Below are positions 8,102 through 14,961 of a stretch of 40,935 nt of DNA, in pieces. The notes below the pieces were generated by a model that searched no databases, was not told the DNA's origin, and worked only from the letters and a program-made list of their open reading frames with translations. Numbering within the stretch: the first letter of the stretch is position 1; every line of letters starts with the position of its first letter. The position numbers and the translations under genes are program-made. The stretch is taken from assembly GCA_947258885.1 (NCBI GenBank), contig CAMYKD010000059.1, forward strand, positions 1-40,935, given 5' to 3'. Source of the DNA: an uncultured Kiloniellales bacterium (GTDB taxonomy: Bacteria > Pseudomonadota > Alphaproteobacteria > Kiloniellales > JAKSDN01).

Positions 8102-9580
8102 TCAGAACAGCTCGCCCGCGAACTCGTTGCTCACGCGCTTGCGCAGAGTCTCTATGGCCTTCAGCGAATCCACCAGGATGTCCTTTTCGCGCTCGGAGAG
8201 GGCGTCGGGATGAACATGATTGCCCACCTTCTTGCCCGCCTTGAAGTCGGTTATCTGCTGGCGCAGCAACAGGCGCGTGATGTGGTGGAAGGCGCCGGTG
8301 AGATAGTCCTGCTCGTCCTTGTCGAACACGCCGGCGCCATGCAGCGCCGCGATCCGGCCCAAGGTCGTGGTCACCGCGATGCCCTCGCGCAGGCACAGCA
8401 GCCGCACGTTGCTCACCAGGGCCAGCGTGCCGGCATGCTTCAGGTTGATCTCTCCCTTGTGCTCGGGCTTCTCCGTGTCCGTGCGGAAGCGGCCGAACCA
8501 GCCGAGGGCGACCCCGGCCTGAGACACCTCGCGGTGAAGCTCGCCCAGGAACGCGTGGCTGGACTTTGCCATCTTGGTCACGTGCCGGCGCAGCTCCTCG
8601 GCCATCCAGACCTCGCCGAAAGCGCCCTGGAAGTCGAAGAAGATGTCGGAGAGCTGGATCGCGATGACGCTGCGTTTGCGGCCCCACATCCTGATCTGGT
8701 CGCGCCACTGGGTCCGGGTCTTGCGCCACACCGGGTTGGTCGCCATCACGTAGCCCCCGCAGTACGGGAAGCCGACGGCGTCGAGGTCGCGGGTCATGCG
8801 CTCGGCCAGCTCGATGAAGAAGATATCGATCGGCCCATGCTCTTTGTCCGGATAGTCCTCGAGGATGAAGCCGTTGTCCTGGTCCGGATAGAGGAAGTTC
8901 TCGCCGCGCCCGCCCGAGCCCATGATGATCAGCGAGAACGGCACCGGCGCCTCGCCCCAACCCGCCTGCGCCATGGCCTCGAGATGGGTCTCGAGGAGCC
9001 GGCGATGGATATCGCGGTTGATGTGCGTGATCACCGCCTGGATCTCCGGGGCCGGCACATTGTCCAAGAACAGGCTGTCGGCCAGGTCGACCTGGGCGGC
9101 CTTGATCTCGCGCAGGCCGTCCAGCGTGTCCTGGTGGCTGATCAGATCGATCTCGCGCAGCACCTGATCGCCGGCGACCGCCAGCGCGTCCGACAGGTTG
9201 ATGACGCCGAGCGGGTGGCCCCGGCGGTCGGTCACCGGCATGTGATGCCAGCCGAAGCGGCGCATGCGCGCGATGGCGTAGTAGAGATAGTCGTCGGCGT
9301 CGATGGTGCGCACCGGCGTGCTCATGACGTTGCCGATCGCTTCGCTGCCGTCGCAGCGCAACGCGATCCGCCGGGTGACGTCCTGCTCGGTGACGATGCC
9401 CGCCAGCCGCCCCGCCCGGTTCGTGATCAGCGCGCTGGTCTGCTTGGCCGCGGCCATGCGCCCCAACAGCTCGGCCACCGTGGCTTCGCCCGGCAGAACC
9501 ACCGGCGACCCGCGCATATAGTCGCGAACCAGGTGCGAGAAGATCCGGGTGCGCGGTTGCATGAGGCCGGAGTCCGCCAT
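8102..9580 (-). CDS. CBS-pair / DUF294 putative nucleotidyltransferase
   Basis: 492 residues. Two CBS motifs occupy about 16-135 (VRDYMRGSPVVLPGEATV and VMSTPVRTIDADDYL), probably binding an adenine nucleotide. The GlnD-like nucleotidyltransferase core of DUF294 follows, with GSGGRGE at 221-227 and the metal-binding DQDN (Asp233, Asp235). A helical C-terminal DUF294_C region extends to the end (AGTLALVSNVRLLCLREGI). No cyclic-nucleotide domain is seen. The start lies 3 bases after the kinase stop, so the two are tightly coupled. In gamma- and alphaproteobacteria this family is found next to acetate-type sodium:solute symporters and DnaQ-like exonucleases, as here. The nucleotide it transfers and the target are unknown. 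Confidence 0.88.
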   Translation of the reverse strand: MADSGLMQPRTRIFSHLVRDYMRGSPVVLPGEATVAELLGRMAAAKQTSALITNRAGRLAGIVTEQDVTRRIALRCDGSEAIGNVMSTPVRTIDADDYLYYAIARMRRFGWHHMPVTDRRGHPLGVINLSDALAVAGDQVLREIDLISHQDTLDGLREIKAAQVDLADSLFLDNVPAPEIQAVITHINRDIHRRLLETHLEAMAQAGWGEAPVPFSLIIMGSGGRGENFLYPDQDNGFILEDYPDKEHGPIDIFFIELAERMTRDLDAVGFPYCGGYVMATNPVWRKTRTQWRDQIRMWGRKRSVIAIQLSDIFFDFQGAFGEVWMAEELRRHVTKMAKSSHAFLGELHREVSQAGVALGWFGRFRTDTEKPEHKGEINLKHAGTLALVSNVRLLCLREGIAVTTTLGRIAALHGAGVFDKDEQDYLTGAFHHITRLLLRQQITDFKAGKKVGNHVHPDALSEREKDILVDSLKAIETLRKRVSNEFAGELF

Positions 9581-9583
9581 GGG

Positions 9584-12334
9584 TCACTCCGCGCTCTGCG
9601 CGACGGGGGCTCTTTCGAGCGGGATCGTGAAGGCGAACTTCGCGCCGTGGCCGGGCACGCTCTCGACCCAGATGCGGCCGCCGAAGTACTCGACGATCTG
9701 GCGCGAGATGGCGAGGCCCAGGCCGCTGCCGCCCGGCCGGTCGGTCAGGGCCTCGTTCGCCTGCTGAAACTTCTCGAAGATCATCCGGCGGTTTTCGGGC
9801 GCGACCCCGGGGCCGTTGTCGGCCACGCTGACGTAGAGGCCCTCGTCCCGCGTCTCGGCCGAGACGACGACGAGGCCATGGGTTTGGTGGCAGAACTTCA
9901 CCGCGTTGGACAGCAGGTTGACGATAACCTGCATCAAGCGGTCGCGGTCCACGTGGACCCTCGGCAGGTGGCCGTCGAGCTTGACTTCCAGCCGGACCGA
10001 CTTTTCGGCCAACAGGCCGCTGCTGACGGCCAGGGCTTCGTCGATCACCGCTCTCGGATCGATGTCGTCCAGCTCCCACTCCATCCGGCCGGCCTCCATC
10101 TTGGCCAGGTCGAGGATCTGGTTGATCAGGCGGGTGAGGCGCTCGCTCTCCTTGACGATGATGGTGAGGAACCGGCTCCGTTCCTCGGTGTCGAGGTCCG
10201 GGTTGTCGAACAGGATCTCGCTGAACGAGCGGATCGAGGTCAGCGGCGTGCGCAGCTCGTGGCTGACCGTCGACAGGAAATCGTCCTTTAGCCGGTCGAG
10301 CTCCTTGAGGCGCTCGTTGGCCGCCCGCAGCTCGGCGGTGGTCGCCTCCAGCTCTCGCGATTTCTGCTCCAGGGTGTGGCTGTATTCGATCACCTGCGAG
10401 GTCTCTTCGAGGATCTTCATGACCTCCTCGATGCCGACGACCTCGCCCTTGGCCACCGAAGCCACCATGACCCGCGCCGAGGCGGCGCCGATGGCACCGG
10501 CCAGCAGGCGTTCGGCGAAGTTCACCAGGTCGGCGTCGGCCTGGCGCAGCTTGGCGAGGTTTAGACCGCGGGCGCGGGCGTAGCCGCCCAGCGCACGTTG
10601 GGCCGTGCTCTTGCCGACGAAGCGGACGATCAGGGCGCGCAGGTCGGCCACCGTGGCGGACCCGCGCCAGAAGCGCGACCCGCCTTGCGCGCTCGACTGC
10701 CGGAACACGTCGACGAAGAGCGCCGCCTGGATGCGTTCGATGGCGCTTGGGTGGCTCCTCAGGGAGAGCGCGACGTAGCCGCCGATATTGACCAGCATGC
10801 TCCAGAACAGGGCATGCGACAGACTGTCCATGCCCTGCAGGCCGAACAGCTCGTGCGGCTTCAACAGCCCCATGCCCAGCGGCCCGGCATCGATGAACTC
10901 GATCGGCAGCCAGCCGGAGCGGGCAAAGGACGGCAGCAGAAGCGTGTAGGCCCAGACCGCGAAGCCGAGGCTCAAGCCGGTCACGGCGCCGCGGCGCGTG
11001 CCGGCCTTCCAGAAAATGCCGCCGATGATGGCCGGCGCGAACTGCGCGGCGGCGGCGAAGGACACCAGCCCGATCGTCACCAGGGCGTCGGATTCTCCGA
11101 TCAGGTGGAAGTAGGCATAGCCGAGCAGCAGAATCAGAATGATGCTGGCCCGGCGAATGAACAGCAGCAGCACGGTGAGATCGCCCCGCTCGGTCAGCCT
11201 GAGCCAGGTCAGGCGCAACAGCACCGGCATGACCAGGTCGTTGCTGACCATGGTGCTGAGAGCGATGGCGGCGACGATCACCATCCCGGTGGCCGCGGAA
11301 AGGCCGCCGATGAACGCGAAGAGCGCGAGGAATTCCTGCTGATCGAACATCGGCAAGGTGAGCACGAAGGTATCGGCGTCGACCCCGCCGTCCGGGAAGG
11401 CCAGGCGTCCGCCGAGCGCGATCGGCAGGACGAAGATGTTGATGATCAGCAGGTACAGCGGGAACAGCCAGACCGCCTTCTCCAGGTGGGCCTCGTTCAC
11501 GTTCTCCACCACGGTCACCTGGAACTGCCGGGGCAGGCAGACGATCGCCGCCATGGACAGCAGGGTGAGCGTCATCCACTGTCCGTAGCTCGCGCCGCTC
11601 AAGGTGAGCAGGTTCGCGACCTCCGGCGTGGCCCTGGCTGTAGCGAACAGGTCCGCAAAGCCGTCGTACAGCCCGAAGGTGACGAACAGGCCCACGGCCA
11701 GGAACGCGATCAGCTTGACCAGGGATTCGAAGGCGATCGCCGCGACCATGCCTTCGTGATGCTCGCTGGCGTCTATGTGCCGGGTGCCGAAGAGGATGGC
11801 GAAGGCCGCCATGACCAAGGCGACGAGAAAGGCGGTGTCCTGCAATACCGGAACCCGGCCAGAGGGGTGCGGCGTGATCACCTCCGGATACTGCAGCAGC
11901 ACGTTGAAGCTGGTGGAGACGGCTTTCAGCTGCAGGGAAATGTAGGGCATGATGCCGACCACGGCGATCACCGTCACGAGGACGCCCAGCTGCGTGCTCT
12001 TGCCGTAGCGAGAGGAAATGAAGTCGGCGATCGAGGTGATGCGGTGGGCCTTGCTGATCCGAATGATCTTGCGCAGCACGAACCACCAGACCACGAAGGT
12101 CAGGGTCGGGCCGAGATAGATCGGCAGGAAATCGATGCCGCTCGAGGCGGCGCGTCCGACGCTGCCGTAGAATGTCCACGAGGTGCAGTAGACGGCGATC
12201 GACAGGGCGTAGATATAGGGGTTGGCGATGACGCTGCGCCCGGCGTCGGCCCTCTTGTCGACATAATAGGCGATCGCGAACAGCAGGCAGAGATAGGCCA
12301 GGGACGTCAGCAGTATGGACCAGCCGCTCAGCAC
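9584..12334 (-). CDS. Sodium:solute symporter-domain sensor histidine kinase (CbrA/CrbS type)
   Basis: About 916 residues. Residues 1 to about 560 are an SLC5/SSSF transporter domain with some 13 membrane helices (VYCTSWTFYGSVGRAASSG and IADFISSRYGKS are typical). A STAC domain follows at about 572-630 and a coiled coil at 640-688. HisKA then has His692 in STVSHELRTPLT, and HATPase has the N box LMQVIVNLLSNAVKF, DNGPGVA and GGSGLGLAIS. No REC or clear PAS domain is present. The frame is open to 12652, but a GTG at 12334 gives the normal first helix and lies 2 bases after the stop of the small membrane protein. Homologues CbrA and CrbS sense histidine/nutrient state or acetate. The adjacent symporter and fatty-acyl-type regulator suggest a short-chain carboxylate signal here (inference). 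Confidence 0.92.
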   Translation of the reverse strand: MLSGWSILLTSLAYLCLLFAIAYYVDKRADAGRSVIANPYIYALSIAVYCTSWTFYGSVGRAASSGIDFLPIYLGPTLTFVVWWFVLRKIIRISKAHRITSIADFISSRYGKSTQLGVLVTVIAVVGIMPYISLQLKAVSTSFNVLLQYPEVITPHPSGRVPVLQDTAFLVALVMAAFAILFGTRHIDASEHHEGMVAAIAFESLVKLIAFLAVGLFVTFGLYDGFADLFATARATPEVANLLTLSGASYGQWMTLTLLSMAAIVCLPRQFQVTVVENVNEAHLEKAVWLFPLYLLIINIFVLPIALGGRLAFPDGGVDADTFVLTLPMFDQQEFLALFAFIGGLSAATGMVIVAAIALSTMVSNDLVMPVLLRLTWLRLTERGDLTVLLLFIRRASIILILLLGYAYFHLIGESDALVTIGLVSFAAAAQFAPAIIGGIFWKAGTRRGAVTGLSLGFAVWAYTLLLPSFARSGWLPIEFIDAGPLGMGLLKPHELFGLQGMDSLSHALFWSMLVNIGGYVALSLRSHPSAIERIQAALFVDVFRQSSAQGGSRFWRGSATVADLRALIVRFVGKSTAQRALGGYARARGLNLAKLRQADADLVNFAERLLAGAIGAASARVMVASVAKGEVVGIEEVMKILEETSQVIEYSHTLEQKSRELEATTAELRAANERLKELDRLKDDFLSTVSHELRTPLTSIRSFSEILFDNPDLDTEERSRFLTIIVKESERLTRLINQILDLAKMEAGRMEWELDDIDPRAVIDEALAVSSGLLAEKSVRLEVKLDGHLPRVHVDRDRLMQVIVNLLSNAVKFCHQTHGLVVVSAETRDEGLYVSVADNGPGVAPENRRMIFEKFQQANEALTDRPGGSGLGLAISRQIVEYFGGRIWVESVPGHGAKFAFTIPLERAPVAQSAE

Positions 12335-12336
12335 GC

Positions 12337-12591
12337 TCAGCGCCCCCCGAGCTCCCCGCCGCCGGGCGGAGCGGGCGGCTCTTCTCCCGCGGCCCGGGTT
12401 CCCGAAACCGCGTGCAGCCCGATCAACGCGATAGTCCCGGCCCAGACACAGAACAGATAGAAGTAGAGCAGCGGCACGCCGAAGAGAATGACGTCGGCGC
12501 TGAAGATCGACAGCAGCGGCGGATTGAAGGCGAGAAACGCGAGGAGAAAGAGGGCGATCGCACGCTCGCCGACGAGACCCGGCCGATACAT
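12337..12591 (-). CDS. Small membrane protein coupled to the symporter-kinase (CbrX-like position)
   Basis: 84 residues with two hydrophobic helices (about 9-25 and 31-57) and a Pro/Gly-rich tail. The ATG at 12591 is preceded by GGGAG at good spacing. Its stop lies 2 bases before the GTG of the kinase, so translation of the kinase probably depends on this ORF. A small coupled ORF ahead of cbrA (cbrX in Pseudomonas) is known from memory; I cannot show sequence homology. It may be a kinase subunit or a leader that sets kinase expression. Confidence 0.75.
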   Translation of the reverse strand: MYRPGLVGERAIALFLLAFLAFNPPLLSIFSADVILFGVPLLYFYLFCVWAGTIALIGLHAVSGTRAAGEEPPAPPGGGELGGR

Positions 12592-12651
12592 TCCTACGGC
12601 TCCCGCCGGGGGCGCGGACCCTCGGCCCGCGGTGCCCGGCATCCTGAGGCA

Positions 12652-12674
12652 TCCGGGCGGTATGATCGCCCGGA
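12652..12674. repeat. Hairpin between REC gene and small membrane gene
   Basis: Perfect 8-base inverted repeat TCCGGGCG / CGCCCGGA with a 7-base loop in the 127-base gap of the operon. There is no following T run, so it is not a standard terminator. It may be an RNA processing or attenuation element separating the regulator/REC genes from the downstream kinase genes. Confidence 0.45.
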
Positions 12675-12718
12675 ACGGCCGGCCGGATAAAGCGGGGCCA
12701 GGCCCGGCGCCGCGGCGC

Positions 12719-13096
12719 TCATTCCTCCGCACCCTCCAGAAGCTTGCGCGCCCGCTCGACGATCTCGCGGGTCGAAAACGGCTTGGTCACATAGTCGTCC
12801 GCGCCCAGCTCGAGGCCCTTGCGGCGGTCCAGCTCCCGGCCCTTGGCGGTCAGCATGATGATCTTGACCCCGTCCCAGGCCGGGTTGGCGCGTATCGCGC
12901 GGCACACGTCGTAGCCGTCGCGTCGCGGCAGCATGACGTCGAGCAGGACCAGATCGGGCATCCGGCTCTCCATGACCCGGAGCGCCGCGTCGCCGTCGCG
13001 CGCGACCTGCACGCCGTAGCCGGCCTGTTTCATGAGGAAGCTGAGCGAATCGACGATATTGGGCTCGTCTTCCACGACCAGGACACTTCGGGTCAT
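12719..13096 (-). CDS. Stand-alone REC response regulator (2)
   Basis: 125-residue receiver with no output domain: VVEDEP acidic pocket, phospho-acceptor Asp in LVLLDVMLPRRDGY, Thr in MLTAKG, Lys in VTKPFS. The ATG at 13096 has GAGG directly upstream. It lies 28 bases after the ScfR-like regulator gene. It is very similar to the REC protein at 7692-8075. Because it has no DNA-binding part, it must act by protein contact; the HisKA-like hairpins in the kinase, regulator and exonuclease are the obvious candidate partners (inference). Confidence 0.92.
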   Translation of the reverse strand: MTRSVLVVEDEPNIVDSLSFLMKQAGYGVQVARDGDAALRVMESRMPDLVLLDVMLPRRDGYDVCRAIRANPAWDGVKIIMLTAKGRELDRRKGLELGADDYVTKPFSTREIVERARKLLEGAEE

Positions 13097-13124
13097 CCTC
13101 GCGGCCCCCCAACGCGCGGTCCGG

Positions 13125-14687
13125 TCATCGAACGAACGACGGGTAGGCGCGCTGCGCGCAGTCGCGTCGTTCGCACAGCCGGCAATGAACGCCGACCGGC
13201 ACGGCGATTTCGGGATTCCCCAGGTCCATGCCGTCTGCATAAACGAGCTGCGGTGCGAAAGACACTTCGCAGCCGACCCCGATCGAATAGTGGCTGCTCG
13301 GCGCCCGGTACCCGCCGCCGGACTTGGTCTCGGTCTTCGCTATGCAGAAGTAGGTGGCGCCATCGGGCAGGCGTGCCAGTTGCCGGTCTATGCGGCCGGG
13401 CCTCATGAAGGCGCCATGCACGTTCCAGCGTGGGCAGGTGCCGCCGTAGCGTGGAATGCGCAGGCCGGAGCCGCTGAATCTCTTCGAGACATTGCCGGCG
13501 ATGTCGACCCGCAGGAAGTGAAACGGCACGCCCTCCGCGCCGGGGCGCCGCAAGGTGGTCAGCCTGTGACAGACCTGCTCGAAGCTGACGCCGAAACGCC
13601 GGCCGAGCAGTTCGATGTCGTGGCGCAGGGTGCATGCCGCCTCCAGGAATTCGTCATAGGGCATCAAGAGGGCGCCCGCGAAGTAGCTTGCCAGCGCACG
13701 GCGGTACATGTCACGCGCCGCCTGCGTCGAAAGCTGGGTCTCGGCCAGCCTGGCCTCGAACAGGGGGCCCAGGGTCGAGAGCCCGATCTGCCGCGCGACG
13801 CGGAAGGTGGCGCTGCTGGCCGGCAGCGCCTCGGGGATACCGAAGCACGGCCGCTCGCCGTTGAGACCCTCCTCGGGTTCCGCGCCGGTGTCCTGCGCGC
13901 CGAGAACGACGGTGATGCCGTGGCGCTCGGCCAGCACGGCGGAGAGCGACTCGAAGGCGCCGGCCTTGCGCAGCCCGATTTCGCGCCGCGCCGCGTCGGC
14001 CGCGTCCTCCAGATCGGGGAAATGGTTGTGCCGAGCGTGCAGGGCGTCGGTGACCTCGTCGACCGGCGAGTCGGCGCCGCGCAGGTCCTGAAACCCCTCG
14101 CCGGTGATGAACTCGAACAGCTGGTTGACGAGATCGGTCAGCTTTTCGCTTTCCTCGACCAGGATTGCGACGAACTGCTGGCGCTTGCGCGCCGCCAGGT
14201 CGACGTTGTCGTGCAGGATCTCGGCAAAGGAGCGGATCGAGGTCAGCAGGGTCAGCAGCTGGTGGCTGGAGGCGGCCAGATAGGGATCCTCGGCAAGACG
14301 CGCGCTGAGGCCCCGAAGGTCCTCCCGGGCGTTCCGGTAGGCCCGGTAGAGCGCGAGGAACGCCTGGCAGGCCGCCGGCGCGCTGCCGACCAATTCGTTC
14401 AGCTCGCCGGCCTCGATCTCGATGTCGCGGAACAGCGGATCGCCGAAAAGCTCGGCGATGTCGGCGAGCAGCCGGGCCTCCTCGTTGCCCGAGAAGGCCT
14501 GAAGGTCGATATCGAAACACTCCGAGAGTTTCAGCAGCAGCGGGCGGTTCAGGCTGCGCTGGTTGTGCTCGATCAGGTTCAGATAGCTGGGCGATATGCC
14601 CAGCTGCGAGGCCATGGCGACCTGGGTCAGGCCCTGCCGATGGCGCAGCCGGCGCACCCTGTTGCCCAACATGGCCTGTCGCGGCAT
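13125..14687 (-). CDS. XRE-family ScfR-like regulator with inserted HisKA-like hairpin
   Basis: 520 residues. An XRE helix-turn-helix lies at about 7-62 (RVRRLRHRQGLTQVAMASQLGISPSYLNLIE, split by the turn). Residues 135-195 match a HisKA/DHp hairpin: SSHQLL..LTSIRSFAEIL followed by a helix ending VEESEKLTDLVNQLFEF, with His142 at the phospho-acceptor position. The C-terminal half is the ScfR / DUF2083 type found in short-chain acyl regulators (RamB, MccR, PccR), including RYGGTCPRWNVHGAF, and ends in a Cys cluster CRLCERRDC. The ATG at 14687 has GGGAGG 7 bases upstream; the 21 codons before it are leader. It is divergent from the symporter and first in the signalling operon, so it probably controls both and itself. 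Related regulators respond to acyl-CoA or central carbon status. Confidence 0.85.
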   Translation of the reverse strand: MPRQAMLGNRVRRLRHRQGLTQVAMASQLGISPSYLNLIEHNQRSLNRPLLLKLSECFDIDLQAFSGNEEARLLADIAELFGDPLFRDIEIEAGELNELVGSAPAACQAFLALYRAYRNAREDLRGLSARLAEDPYLAASSHQLLTLLTSIRSFAEILHDNVDLAARKRQQFVAILVEESEKLTDLVNQLFEFITGEGFQDLRGADSPVDEVTDALHARHNHFPDLEDAADAARREIGLRKAGAFESLSAVLAERHGITVVLGAQDTGAEPEEGLNGERPCFGIPEALPASSATFRVARQIGLSTLGPLFEARLAETQLSTQAARDMYRRALASYFAGALLMPYDEFLEAACTLRHDIELLGRRFGVSFEQVCHRLTTLRRPGAEGVPFHFLRVDIAGNVSKRFSGSGLRIPRYGGTCPRWNVHGAFMRPGRIDRQLARLPDGATYFCIAKTETKSGGGYRAPSSHYSIGVGCEVSFAPQLVYADGMDLGNPEIAVPVGVHCRLCERRDCAQRAYPSFVR

Positions 14688-14719
14688 GGCGATGCCTCCC
14701 CAAACGCCTCTTGTTCTTG

Positions 14720-14758
14720 TTTGACTGATTTTACACGTTTTCGTGAACATGCGTCAAA
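14720..14758. promoter_or_regulatory. Nested dyad over the regulator promoter, candidate operator
   Basis: An outer inverted repeat TTTGAC / GTCAAA (14720-14725, 14753-14758) and an inner CACG-TTTT-CGTG (14734-14745) share nearly the same centre. The inner dyad lies in the -35/-10 spacer of the regulator promoter. Binding there would repress the operon; autorepression by the XRE regulator is the simplest reading. The TTTGCAAA motif reported for RamB/PccR-type proteins is not present. Confidence 0.45.
14728..14757 (-). promoter_or_regulatory. Predicted promoter of the ScfR-like regulator operon
   Basis: On the minus strand TTGACG (14757-14752) and TAAAAT (14733-14728) are separated by 18 bases, close to the sigma-70 consensus. 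Transcription would begin near 14720, about 33 bases before the regulator start codon. Confidence 0.6.
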
Positions 14759-14761
14759 AGA

Positions 14762-14823
14762 TTGACAAATTTCCTTGGGCAGGCGAACGCACGATTGACG
14801 CTGTGCCGAATTAACGAATAGGT
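14762..14823 (+). promoter_or_regulatory. Possible promoter(s) of the sodium:solute symporter gene
   Basis: Two plus-strand TTGACR -35 candidates occur: TTGACA at 14762-14767 and TTGACG at 14795-14800. The latter has a weak AATAGG/ATAGGT -10 candidate 16-17 bases on (14817-14823). The leader to the ATG at 14962 would be about 130 bases. Weak match. Confidence 0.3.
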
Positions 14824-14961
14824 TACCTTCGGATCTGTGTAAGTACTTTCAGGTTTTCGCCGAGCCGCCTCGCGGGCGGACCGGCGGGAGCGAATCCGGT
14901 CCAGGGCCCAGAAGAATCAACACCAACAGGGCCGGGGCCTTCAAGAAGGGGGACGTTACAT

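Noticed and set aside
7692-12179. A 1495-codon minus-strand ORF
   Set aside because: It joins the real REC frame (7692-8075) to a read-through of the kinase and DUF294 genes in the wrong frame. The REC start is fixed by its own ribosome site, and the rest is low-complexity Arg/Pro/Ala sequence typical of high-GC antiframe.
14760-14960. A sigma-54 promoter for the symporter, by analogy with CbrB control
   Set aside because: No GG-N10-GC pair with the TTGCA context was found, and no sigma-54 activator is encoded in the cluster.
14688-14961. A RamB/PccR-type TTTGCAAA operator for the ScfR-like regulator
   Set aside because: I looked for this word in the divergent region and did not find it; the dyads present have a different sequence.
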